Both the position numbers and the translations under genes were made by a program. This document shows, piece after piece, positions 56,329-64,000 of a DNA stretch of 64,000 bases. The stretch's first letter is position 1, and each line of letters starts with the position of its first letter. The notes under the pieces are model-generated. The model searched no databases. It saw only the letters and a program-made list of their open reading frames with translations, and had not been told where the DNA came from. The DNA is from Enterobacter chengduensis. Lineage in GTDB: Bacteria > Pseudomonadota > Gammaproteobacteria > Enterobacterales > Enterobacteriaceae. Location of the stretch: positions 992,001 through 1,056,000 of the forward strand of contig NZ_CP043318.1 of assembly GCF_001984825.2 (NCBI RefSeq), written 5' to 3'.

Positions 56329-56344
56329 GTCTAAGCGAAACGCG

Positions 56345-58789
56345 TTATGCCGCTTCAGGTTTGCGGTGCTTCTCCGGCAGCTTTACCGGCTGCGTCGCCA
56401 GCTCGTCCGGTTCGAAATCATCCACGTTAATGCTGCGCAGACGGCTCTCTTCGGCTTTCACCAGCAGAGCAGCTTCATCTTTATTGATAATGCCCCCGGC
56501 CAGCGCCTGTTTTGCCAGTTCGTCCAGACGGGTAAACGGTAGGTTTTTGCCCAGCTGTTTACAGATCTTCTGGTGAATTGGGTCGGCGGCCATCACGTCC
56601 AGCAGCGCCTCTTCCAGCAGACCCACCGGGTTATGTGGCGTAGGGGCCAGGTACTGACCGCGACCGATACGGGAGCGGGTTGCGCTCGGTACCTGCAGGA
56701 TCTTCGCCACCTTGTGGTCCAGCTTGTCGGACGGCGCCAGATGGTGACGGCCGGTCGGGAAGATCACCGCGCGCAGCGCGCCCGCCACGAAGCGGTTCGG
56801 GAAGTTCGCCAGCAGATCGTCAATCGCCTGTTCTGCCTGATACATCGCATCCTGCACGCCCCAGTGAACCAGCGGCAGATCCGCTTCCTGACGGCCTTCA
56901 TCGTCGTAGCGTTTCAGGACCGCAGAGGCCAGGAAGATCTGGCTCAGCACGTCGCCCAGACGGGCAGAGATACGTTCGCGACGCTTCAGGCTGCCGCCCA
57001 GCACCGCCATGGAAACGTCAGACAGCAGGGCCAGGTTGGCGCTCAGACGGTTCAGATGCTGATAATAACGTTTGGTTGCATCGCCGGTCGGCGTGGCGCT
57101 GGTAAGTCCGCGCGTCAGGCCCAGCCAGAAGCTGCGCACCTTGTTGCTGCCCACGTGACCGATATGTTTGAACAGCAGCTTATCGAAGGCATCCACGTCG
57201 TTGTTCTGGGCAGCGGCCATCTCTTCCAGCACGTACGGATGGCAGCGAATGGCGCCCTGACCGAAGATCATCATGCTGCGGGTCAGGATGTTTGCCCCTT
57301 CCACGGTGATGGCAATTGGTGCGCCCTGATAGCCGCGCGCCAGGAAGTTGCCTTCGCCGAGCATAATGCCTTTACCGCCCGCGATATCCATCGCGTCAAT
57401 GATTGACTGCTGCGCACGGTGGGTACAGTGGTACTTCACGATTGCCGACAGCACGGCCGGTTTTTCGCCGAGCATAATGCCGTAGGTAATCAGCGTGGCG
57501 GCAGCGTCCATTACGTAGGCGTTGCCCGCGATACGCGCCAGCGGCTCTTCGATACCTTCCATCTTGCCGATGGAGATTTTGAACTGACGGCGGATGTGGG
57601 CGTAAGCACCAATCCCCATCGCCACCGACTTCAGACCGCCGGTTGAGTTCGACGGCAGGGTAATGCCGCGACCCACCGACAGACATTCCACCAGCATACG
57701 CCAGCCCTGGCCGGCCATTTTCGGGCCACCGATGATGTAGTCAATCGGTACAAAGATGTCCTGACCGCGGGTAGGACCGTTCTGGAACGGCACGTTCAGC
57801 GGGAAGTGACGGCGACCAATTTCAACGCCTGGGGTAGAGGTTGGGATCAGCGCACAGGTAATGCCCAGATCTTCTTCACCGCCCAGTAGTTTTTCCGGGT
57901 CAGAGAGCTTGAAGGCCAGACCCAGCACGGTGGCGATGGGTGCCAGCGTGATATAGCGCTTGTTCCAGGTCAGGCGCATGCCCAGCACCTGCTCGCCCTG
58001 CCACTCGCCCATGCAGACCACGCCGGTGTCAGGAATTGCGCCCGCATCGGAGCCTGCTTCCGGGCTGGTCAGCGCGAAGCACGGTATTTCCTGACCGCGC
58101 GCCAGACGCGGCAGGTAGTGATTTTTCTGCTCTTCGGTACCGTAATGCTGCAGCAGTTCGCCCGGGCCTAAGGAGTTAGGCACGCCAACGGTAATCGCCA
58201 GGATCCCGGAGACGCCCGACAGCTTTTGCAGTACGCGAGCCTGAGCGTAGGCGGAGAACTCCAGACCGCCGTACTCTTTCTTGATGATCATCGCAAAGAA
58301 GCGGTGCTCTTTCAGGTAAGCCCACAGTTCCGGCGGCAGATCGGCCATTTCATGGGTAATCGCGAAGTCGTTAGCCATGCGGCACGCTTCTTCTACCGGG
58401 CCGTCAATAAAGGCCTGCTCTTCGGCGGTCAGGCGCGGCTGCGGGTAGTTGTGCAGTTTTTTCCAGTCCGGGTTGCCCTGGAACAGGTCGCCTTCCCACC
58501 AGGTGGTGCCCGCATCAATCGCTTCTTTCTCAGTACGCGACATGGGCGGCATCACCTTGCGGAAGCCTTTAAACACCGGCGCGGAGATCATTGACTTACG
58601 CATCGGGGCCAGGTTAAACGGCAGAAGAATGATGGCAAGAGGGACTAAAAGCCAGATATTCCAAAGACCAGCGACGCCAAGCGCAGCCGTCCAGGCCAGA
58701 AGAATCAGGCTGCTCAGGAATAAACTTACGCGGTGATAGAACAGCACACCGAGCAGAACAACGGTTGCGAGAATGCTCAAAATCATCAT
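56345..58789 (-). CDS. fadE: Acyl-CoA dehydrogenase FadE
   Basis: FadE carries out the first, FAD-dependent step of fatty acid beta-oxidation on medium and long acyl-CoAs. The 814-residue product equals E. coli. It has two N-terminal hydrophobic segments (about 1-55), the acyl-CoA dehydrogenase core with [17 protein letters not shown] and [18 protein letters not shown], and a C-terminal extension particular to this family. A FadR operator lies just upstream of the start, so the gene should be derepressed by long-chain acyl-CoA. Confidence 0.96.
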   Translation of the reverse strand: MMILSILATVVLLGVLFYHRVSLFLSSLILLAWTAALGVAGLWNIWLLVPLAIILLPFNLAPMRKSMISAPVFKGFRKVMPPMSRTEKEAIDAGTTWWEGDLFQGNPDWKKLHNYPQPRLTAEEQAFIDGPVEEACRMANDFAITHEMADLPPELWAYLKEHRFFAMIIKKEYGGLEFSAYAQARVLQKLSGVSGILAITVGVPNSLGPGELLQHYGTEEQKNHYLPRLARGQEIPCFALTSPEAGSDAGAIPDTGVVCMGEWQGEQVLGMRLTWNKRYITLAPIATVLGLAFKLSDPEKLLGGEEDLGITCALIPTSTPGVEIGRRHFPLNVPFQNGPTRGQDIFVPIDYIIGGPKMAGQGWRMLVECLSVGRGITLPSNSTGGLKSVAMGIGAYAHIRRQFKISIGKMEGIEEPLARIAGNAYVMDAAATLITYGIMLGEKPAVLSAIVKYHCTHRAQQSIIDAMDIAGGKGIMLGEGNFLARGYQGAPIAITVEGANILTRSMMIFGQGAIRCHPYVLEEMAAAQNNDVDAFDKLLFKHIGHVGSNKVRSFWLGLTRGLTSATPTGDATKRYYQHLNRLSANLALLSDVSMAVLGGSLKRRERISARLGDVLSQIFLASAVLKRYDDEGRQEADLPLVHWGVQDAMYQAEQAIDDLLANFPNRFVAGALRAVIFPTGRHHLAPSDKLDHKVAKILQVPSATRSRIGRGQYLAPTPHNPVGLLEEALLDVMAADPIHQKICKQLGKNLPFTRLDELAKQALAGGIINKDEAALLVKAEESRLRSINVDDFEPDELATQPVKLPEKHRKPEAA

Positions 58790-58811
58790 AAAGAAAAGCT
58801 CCCTTGCTTGT

Positions 58812-58828
58812 AGGAGGTCTGACCACTT
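58812..58828 (-). promoter_or_regulatory. FadR operator upstream of fadE
   Basis: AGGAGGTCTGACCACTT matches the FadR consensus AACTGGTCNGACCAGTT in its central GGTCTGACCA and the terminal TT. It is 23-39 bp before the fadE start codon, consistent with repression of fadE when acyl-CoA is low. Confidence 0.75.
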
Positions 58829-59028
58829 GTGATGATATGGTTGTAGTTGATGTCATTTCCTTTAGCAATGTGTTTACAAAATAATTACAACCTGGTTCAC
58901 ATTGTTTGCGTTTTAAGCGGCACGAAAAAGCAAAACGCCGGACGTTTCGCATGGCTTTAGCTTCTCGCTTTTCCCGCTATCCGGTACACTCCACTGTGTT
59001 ATTTCATCAATACTGAAGGATTATCCTC

Positions 59029-59607
59029 ATGTACCAGGATCTTATTCGTAACGAACTGAACGAAGCGGCGGAAACGCTGGCTAACTTTCTGAAAGATGAT
59101 GCCAATATTCACGCTATTCAGCGCGCGGCGGTCCTGCTGGCCGACAGCTTCAAAGCGGGTGGCAAAGTGCTCTCCTGCGGTAACGGCGGTTCCCACTGCG
59201 ATGCGATGCACTTCGCAGAAGAGCTGACCGGACGCTATCGCGAAAACCGCCCGGGCTACCCGGCGATTGCGATTTCCGACGTGAGCCACATCTCCTGCGT
59301 CGGCAACGACTTCGGTTACGACCATATTTTCTCCCGCTACGTTGAAGCGGTAGGCCGTGAAGGCGACGTGCTGCTGGGTATCTCTACCTCCGGTAACTCC
59401 GGCAACGTGATTAAGGCAATCGCCGCCGCGCGTGAAAAAGGGATGAAAGTCATCACCCTGACCGGGAAAGATGGCGGTAAGATGGACGGTACGGCGGATG
59501 TTGAAATTCGCGTTCCGCACTTCGGCTATGCTGACCGCATTCAGGAAATTCACATCAAAGTGATCCACATCCTGATCCAGCTGATCGAAAAAGAGATGGT
59601 TAAGTAA
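59029..59607 (+). CDS. gmhA: Phosphoheptose isomerase
   Basis: GmhA (LpcA) converts sedoheptulose 7-phosphate to D-glycero-D-manno-heptose 7-phosphate, the first step of ADP-heptose synthesis for LPS inner core. The 192-residue SIS-domain product has [19 protein letters not shown], with zinc-site His and Glu, and the phosphate-binding STSGNSGN motif. It acts as a tetramer. It is divergent from fadE; the ATG follows AAGGATTATCCTC. yafJ follows after a GC-rich palindrome. Confidence 0.97.
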   Translation: MYQDLIRNELNEAAETLANFLKDDANIHAIQRAAVLLADSFKAGGKVLSCGNGGSHCDAMHFAEELTGRYRENRPGYPAIAISDVSHISCVGNDFGYDHIFSRYVEAVGREGDVLLGISTSGNSGNVIKAIAAAREKGMKVITLTGKDGGKMDGTADVEIRVPHFGYADRIQEIHIKVIHILIQLIEKEMVK

Positions 59608-59616
59608 GACTTCGCT

Positions 59617-59636
59617 GGGGGGCACCGGTGCCCCCC
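59617..59636. repeat. Perfect 20-bp GC palindrome between gmhA and yafJ
   Basis: GGGGGGCACC (59617-59626) is followed directly by its complement (59627-59636). In RNA it would form a very stable stem 9 nt after the gmhA stop. There is no T-run, so partial termination or mRNA protection is likelier than full termination. Confidence 0.7.
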
Positions 59637-59660
59637 GCAGTTGTGGAGTGGAGGTGATCT

Positions 59661-60428
59661 ATGTGCGAACTGCTCGGGATGAGCGCCAATGTGCCAACCG
59701 ATATCTGCTTTAGTTTCACCGGGCTGGTTCAGCGCGGTGGAGGAACCGGGCCGCATAAAGACGGCTGGGGCATTACCTTCTACGAAGGCAAAGGGTGTCG
59801 CACGTTCAAAGATCCACAGCCCAGCTTTAACTCACCGATTGCCAAACTGGTGCAGGACTACCCCATTAAGTCCCGCTCGGTGATTGCCCACATTCGCCAG
59901 GCAAACCGCGGCGAAGTGGCGCTGGAAAATACCCATCCGTTTACCCGTGAACTGTGGGGCCGTAACTGGACCTACGCGCACAACGGGCAACTGACGGGCT
60001 ATAAGTCCCTGGAGACGGGCAACTTCCGTCCGGTTGGCGAAACCGACAGCGAAAAAGCCTTCTGCTGGCTGCTGCACAAGCTGACGGAGCGTTACCCCCG
60101 CACCCCAGGCAATATGGCCGCCGTGTTCAAATACATCGCGACGCTGGCATCTGAACTGCGTGAAAAAGGCGTGTTCAATATGCTCCTCTCTGACGGTCGC
60201 TATGTGATGGCGTTCTGTTCGACGAATCTGTTCTGGATCACCCGCCGCGCGCCGTTTGGCGTTGCGACGCTGCTCGATCAGGATGTGGAAATAGACTTTC
60301 AGAAGGAGACCACACCGAACGATGTGGTCACTGTTATCGCAACGCAGCCGCTGACGGGCAACGAAACCTGGCAAAAGATTATGCCAGGCGAGTGGGTGCT
60401 ATTTTGTCTCGGGGATCGTGTAATTTGA
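59661..60428 (+). CDS. yafJ: Class II glutamine amidotransferase YafJ
   Basis: A 255-residue stand-alone glutaminase domain of the class II (Ntn) type. The nucleophile is Cys2, exposed after Met removal ([10 protein letters not shown]). Conserved substrate motifs include [29 protein letters not shown] and GETDSEKAF. No synthase domain is fused, and its acceptor is unknown. It follows gmhA by 53 bp. Its last 30 bases overlap the 3' end of yafK on the opposite strand. Confidence 0.92.
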   Translation: MCELLGMSANVPTDICFSFTGLVQRGGGTGPHKDGWGITFYEGKGCRTFKDPQPSFNSPIAKLVQDYPIKSRSVIAHIRQANRGEVALENTHPFTRELWGRNWTYAHNGQLTGYKSLETGNFRPVGETDSEKAFCWLLHKLTERYPRTPGNMAAVFKYIATLASELREKGVFNMLLSDGRYVMAFCSTNLFWITRRAPFGVATLLDQDVEIDFQKETTPNDVVTVIATQPLTGNETWQKIMPGEWVLFCLGDRVI

Positions 60429-61139
60429 CGCCAGCTGTGGATGGACGACTTCGTGGCTCAGCGGTTTGCTGACCACGTAACGGCCATCCACAACCGAGAC
60501 AACAGGCGGCTTGTGGGTCTGCTCAAAGTAGTCATAACCCGGCTTCAGCTGTTTCCAGAAATCCGCGTAGTAGGAGTACTTGTGACGCGCCATGTTGGCA
60601 TCGGTCATGCGGAACGGATAGATGCTGACCTGAACGTTTGGCTGACCAAAGACCAGCGCGCCGGTGACAAACTGGAAAATCTCATCAATGCCGGAGTCGG
60701 TCATCGCATAACAGCCGATAGACACGCAGGCACCGTGAATCATCAGGTATTTACCTTCATAACCGTGAGCACGGTCATAGGCGTTCGGGAAGCCGATGTT
60801 AATGGCTTTATAGAAGCGGCTGTCAGGCTTGAGCTGGCTACGCTGAACGTTATAAAACCCTTCCGGACTTTTGAAATCGCCCTGACGCTGTTTTGGCCCC
60901 AGCCCGCCGGAGTAGTTACAAATTTTGTAACTATCAAGCAGCTGATATGTCTCGCCCATTTTCACAAACAGATCGAGAGTGCGCTCTTCCTTGAAGATTT
61001 GAATATAAACCGGCGATCCCATTAACTGCTGTTTATATTCCTTGCTGATCGGCGTCGTTGAGCTGTTACTGCTGAGCAGTCCGGCAAACGACATGCACGG
61101 AATCAGAAGCATCGCAATGAACAATGCGATTTTACGCAT
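60399..61139 (-). CDS. yafK: L,D-transpeptidase-family amidase YafK (DpaA)
   Basis: YafK of E. coli, named DpaA or LdtF, has a YkuD fold and releases Braun lipoprotein from peptidoglycan instead of forming crosslinks. The 246-residue product has a signal peptide ([19 protein letters not shown]) and the catalytic signature [14 protein letters not shown] with the active Cys in SIGC. The mature domain starts at about residue 30. It is divergent from nqrA across 298 bp and converges on yafJ with a 30-bp coding overlap. Confidence 0.93.
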   Translation of the reverse strand: MRKIALFIAMLLIPCMSFAGLLSSNSSTTPISKEYKQQLMGSPVYIQIFKEERTLDLFVKMGETYQLLDSYKICNYSGGLGPKQRQGDFKSPEGFYNVQRSQLKPDSRFYKAINIGFPNAYDRAHGYEGKYLMIHGACVSIGCYAMTDSGIDEIFQFVTGALVFGQPNVQVSIYPFRMTDANMARHKYSYYADFWKQLKPGYDYFEQTHKPPVVSVVDGRYVVSKPLSHEVVHPQLASNYTIPETK

Positions 61140-61437
61140 ACTACTAGTTCCTTGATAAAACCATGACCAACTTGCCAGGACGGCAAAAGAGACCCGAAAT
61201 CAGATTATTCTGTTAGGAGCGCTCACATTAGCACCGCCATAGATTTTCGCAAGAGCCGGGCGGTGAGTTTACAAATTAGTTTTACGTTATAAACCATCAA
61301 AATGGCGATGGCTCCAGGAACTTTGCGCATTAGCTCGCAATTTGGCGCGCGCGACGGCGGATTCCCTGCCCGTGAGAGGGGGAAAATGTTACACTTTGCG
61401 GCCACTGGATTGTTGTTCATGGAAACCTGCTAACCAC

Positions 61438-62781
61438 ATGTTTAAAATCAAAAAAGGACTTGATCTGCCGATTGCAGGCGTGCCAGCGCAGCACGTTTCG
61501 ACAGGCGCAAGTGTCCGTCATGTCGCCATTTTGGGCGACGACTACCTCGGTATGCGTCCTTCAATGCTGGTACAGGAGGGCGATCGCGTTATCAAAGGGC
61601 AGGCGCTCTTTGAGGACAAAAAAAATCCCGGCGTGATGTTCACGGCCCCCGCGAGCGGCACCGTTGTGGCCATCAACCGTGGCGAACGGCGCGTTCTGCA
61701 GTCGGTGGTTATCCGCATTGAGGGCGATGAAAAGCGTGAGTTCACCCATTACGAGGCCGCAGACCTCGCGTCGCTGAGCCGTGACGCCGTTCAGGATCAG
61801 CTGCTGGCGTCCGGCTTATGGACCGCGCTTCGTACGCGTCCCTTCAGCAAATCCCCCGTTCCGGGGACGGAACCGGCCGCAATTTTCGTTACGGCAATCG
61901 ACACCAACCCGCTCAGCGTGGACCCGCAGCCGGTTATCCTGGCGCAGCGCAAAGCCTTTGATGCCGGGCTGACCGTGTTAACTCGCCTGACGTCCGGAAA
62001 AGTCCACGTTTGCCAGGCCGGCGGCGGCAAGCTCGGCGGCCATCCGCAGGGGCAGGTCACGTTTAATGAATTTTCGGGCCCGCATCCGGCGGGGCTGGTC
62101 GGGACGCACATCCATTTCCTTGAGCCAGTAAGCCTGACGAAACGGGTCTGGCACCTGAATTATCAGGACGTCATCGCCATCGGTACGCTCTTCACCACCG
62201 GTGAGCTTAACGCGGAACGCGTCATCGCCATCGGCGGGCCGCAGGCGGCAAACCCGCGTCTGGTGAAGACGCTGCTGGGCGCAGACATCAACGAGCTGCT
62301 GGTGGGTGAAACGAAAGCGGGCGAAAACCGCCTGATTTCCGGTTCGGTCCTCAGCGGCCGCCATGCTGCCAACGCGCACGCGTACCTGGGACGCTTCCAT
62401 TTGCAGGTCAGCATTGTGCAGGAAGGGCGTGAGAAAGAGCTGTTTGGCTGGGTTCTGCCCGGCGCAGAAAAATACTCCGTCACCCGCACCACGCTGGGCC
62501 ACTTCCTGCGTCATAAGCTCTTTAACTTCTCCACCAGCACGCACGGCGGGGAGCGCGCTATGGTCCCCATTGGCAACTACGAGCGCGTGATGCCGCTGGA
62601 CATTCTGCCCACCGTGCTGCTGCGCGATCTCCTTGCCGGCGATACCGACGGCGCGCAGGCGCTGGGCTGTCTGGAGCTTGACGAAGAAGATCTGGCGCTG
62701 TGTACCTATGTGTGTCCGGGTAAATACGAATATGGACCCGTATTGCGCGAGGTGTTAACCCGCATTGAGCAGGAAGGATAA
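61438..62781 (+). CDS. nqrA: Na+-translocating NADH:quinone reductase subunit A
   Basis: NqrA is the cytoplasmic quinone-associated subunit of Na+-NQR, which couples NADH oxidation to sodium export. The 447-residue product starts at the ATG at 61438 ([14 protein letters not shown]); the frame runs 32 codons further upstream but without family support. It has a biotin-carrier-like N-terminal fold ([15 protein letters not shown] region), the Rnf Nqr-like core, and no membrane helices. It opens the nqr operon; nqrB begins 3 bp after its stop. The 298-bp gap to yafK holds its promoter, with TACACT at about 61390 as a possible -10. Confidence 0.96.
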   Translation: MFKIKKGLDLPIAGVPAQHVSTGASVRHVAILGDDYLGMRPSMLVQEGDRVIKGQALFEDKKNPGVMFTAPASGTVVAINRGERRVLQSVVIRIEGDEKREFTHYEAADLASLSRDAVQDQLLASGLWTALRTRPFSKSPVPGTEPAAIFVTAIDTNPLSVDPQPVILAQRKAFDAGLTVLTRLTSGKVHVCQAGGGKLGGHPQGQVTFNEFSGPHPAGLVGTHIHFLEPVSLTKRVWHLNYQDVIAIGTLFTTGELNAERVIAIGGPQAANPRLVKTLLGADINELLVGETKAGENRLISGSVLSGRHAANAHAYLGRFHLQVSIVQEGREKELFGWVLPGAEKYSVTRTTLGHFLRHKLFNFSTSTHGGERAMVPIGNYERVMPLDILPTVLLRDLLAGDTDGAQALGCLELDEEDLALCTYVCPGKYEYGPVLREVLTRIEQEG

Positions 62782-62784
62782 CCG

Positions 62785-64000
62785 ATGGGCTTAAAACACC
62801 TCTTTGAAAAAATTGAGCCGCACTTTACCGAAGGAAAGCTCAAAAAGTACTACCCGCTCTACGAAGCGACAACGACGATCTTCTACACGCCGGGGCTGGT
62901 GACGAAAGGGGCGGCGCACGTTCGCGACGCCATCGACCTTAAGCGGATGATGATTCTGGTCTGGTTTGCGGTCTTCCCGGCGATGTTCTGGGGCATGTAC
63001 AACGTTGGCCTGCAGACCATTCCGGCGCTGCACCACATGTACGATGCCCAGCAGCTGGCGCAGGTGATTCAGTCTGACTGGCACTACCGTCTGGCCCAGT
63101 CCTTGGGGGTAAGCTTCGCTGCAGATGCGGGCTGGATCAGCATGATGACGCTGGGCGCAGTTTTCTTCCTGCCGATTTACATCACGGTCTTTATCGTGGG
63201 CGGCTTCTGGGAAGTGCTGTTTGCCATCATCCGTAAACATGAGATCAACGAAGGCTTCTTCGTGACCTCGATTCTGTTTGCCCTGATTGTTCCCCCGACG
63301 CTGCCGCTCTGGCAGGCGGCGCTGGGCATCAGCTTCGGCGTGGTGATTGCCAAAGGAATTTTCGGCGGCACCGGGCGGAACTTCCTCAACCCGGCGCTGG
63401 CGGGACGCGCGTTTCTGTTCTTTGCCTATCCGGCGCAAATCTCGGGCGACCTGGTCTGGACGGCGGCGGACGGTTTTTCCGGCGCAACGCCGCTTTCCCA
63501 GTGGGCGGCACGCGGCGGCGAAACGCTGGTGAACAACGCAACGGGTCAGCCCGTTACCTGGTTTGATGCCTTTATTGGCAACATACCGGGCTCCATCGGG
63601 GAAGTCTCGACCCTGATGATTTTGCTGGGCGGCGCGATCATTCTTTTCGGTCGCGTGGCCTCGTGGCGAATTGTTGCGGGCGTCATGATCGGCATGGTGC
63701 TGACCGCCACCCTGTTTAACCTCATCGGTTCGACCACCAACCCGATGTTCTCCATGCCGTGGTACTGGCATCTGGTGCTGGGTGGCTTCGCGTTCGGCAT
63801 GATGTTCATGGCGACGGACCCCGTATCTGCCTCGTTTACCGACAAAGGTAAATGGAGCTATGGCGTGCTCATTGGCGCGATGTGTGTCCTCATCCGCGTG
63901 GTCAACCCGGCGTACCCGGAAGGGATGATGCTGGCCATTCTGTTTGCCAACCTGTTTGCGCCACTCTTCGATTACCTGGTGGTGCGGGCCAATATCAAGC
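62785..64000 (+). CDS. nqrB: Na+-translocating NADH:quinone reductase subunit B (3' end outside window)
   Basis: NqrB is a membrane subunit of Na+-NQR that carries riboflavin and a covalently bound FMN and forms part of the sodium path. The frame is open from ATG 62785 ([14 protein letters not shown]) to the window end, 405 codons; the family is about 410-415 residues, so only the last few are missing. Several membrane helices are clear ([35 protein letters not shown]). The FMN attachment Thr235 lies in [12 protein letters not shown]. nqrC should follow. Confidence 0.95.
   Translation, partial: MGLKHLFEKIEPHFTEGKLKKYYPLYEATTTIFYTPGLVTKGAAHVRDAIDLKRMMILVWFAVFPAMFWGMYNVGLQTIPALHHMYDAQQLAQVIQSDWHYRLAQSLGVSFAADAGWISMMTLGAVFFLPIYITVFIVGGFWEVLFAIIRKHEINEGFFVTSILFALIVPPTLPLWQAALGISFGVVIAKGIFGGTGRNFLNPALAGRAFLFFAYPAQISGDLVWTAADGFSGATPLSQWAARGGETLVNNATGQPVTWFDAFIGNIPGSIGEVSTLMILLGGAIILFGRVASWRIVAGVMIGMVLTATLFNLIGSTTNPMFSMPWYWHLVLGGFAFGMMFMATDPVSASFTDKGKWSYGVLIGAMCVLIRVVNPAYPEGMMLAILFANLFAPLFDYLVVRANIK

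Noticed and set aside
61342..61437. Upstream start extending nqrA
   Set aside because: The added 32 residues have no family support, and the MFKIKKGLD start is conserved.

Overview
The window is a chromosomal segment of an enterobacterium, most likely Enterobacter or a close relative. Gene order and protein sequences follow the Escherichia coli K-12 interval from rpsB to yafK almost gene for gene. The 16S sequence is of Enterobacter type, and the stretch ends in a Na+-translocating NADH:quinone reductase operon (nqr) that K-12 lacks at this point. All genes look intact; I saw no IS element, prophage, integrase or CRISPR array. Genus assignment rests on my reading of the 16S and proteins, not on a search.

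Region 1 (1-25.8 kb, + strand apart from the small rof and yaeP): translation factors (rpsB end, tsf, frr), UMP kinase (pyrH), isoprenoid and phospholipid synthesis (dxr, ispU, cdsA), envelope stress and outer-membrane assembly (rseP, bamA, skp), the lipid A and fatty acid block (lpxD, fabZ, lpxA, lpxB, accA), RNase HII (rnhB), DNA polymerase III alpha (dnaE), lysine decarboxylase (ldcC), tilS, rof/yaeP, yaeQ, the ribosome rescue factor arfB and nlpE. A promoter followed by a strong terminator between dxr and ispU predicts a short RNA.

Region 2 (25.8-32.2 kb, mostly - strand): proS, trmO, rcsF and the methionine importer metNIQ with MetJ boxes, then gmhB on +.

Region 3 (32.2-37.9 kb): a complete rRNA operon with tandem promoters, 16S, tRNA-Ile, tRNA-Ala, 23S, 5S, a distal tRNA-Asp and a terminator.

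Region 4 (37.9-47.3 kb): dkgB, yafC, an extra MFS transporter absent from this place in K-12, yafD, yafE, mltD, gloB, yafS, rnhA, dnaQ and a second tRNA-Asp identical to the first.

Region 5 (47.3-55.4 kb), the accessory part and the best candidate for an undescribed system: next to tRNA-Asp lies a tightly coupled seven-gene operon encoding a GntR/FCD regulator, two peptide-type ABC ATPases, a periplasmic binding protein, two permeases and a gamma-glutamyltransferase-family Ntn hydrolase without a signal peptide. Its 380-bp upstream region holds two NtrC-like enhancer sites 22 bp apart and a correctly spaced sigma-54-like promoter. I infer a nitrogen-scavenging operon that imports a peptide or amide compound and hydrolyses it in the cytoplasm.

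Region 6 (55.4-64 kb): yafV, fadE with a FadR operator, gmhA, yafJ, yafK, nqrA and the first 405 codons of nqrB. The lysozyme inhibitor gene ivy, which sits between yafV and fadE in K-12, is absent here.
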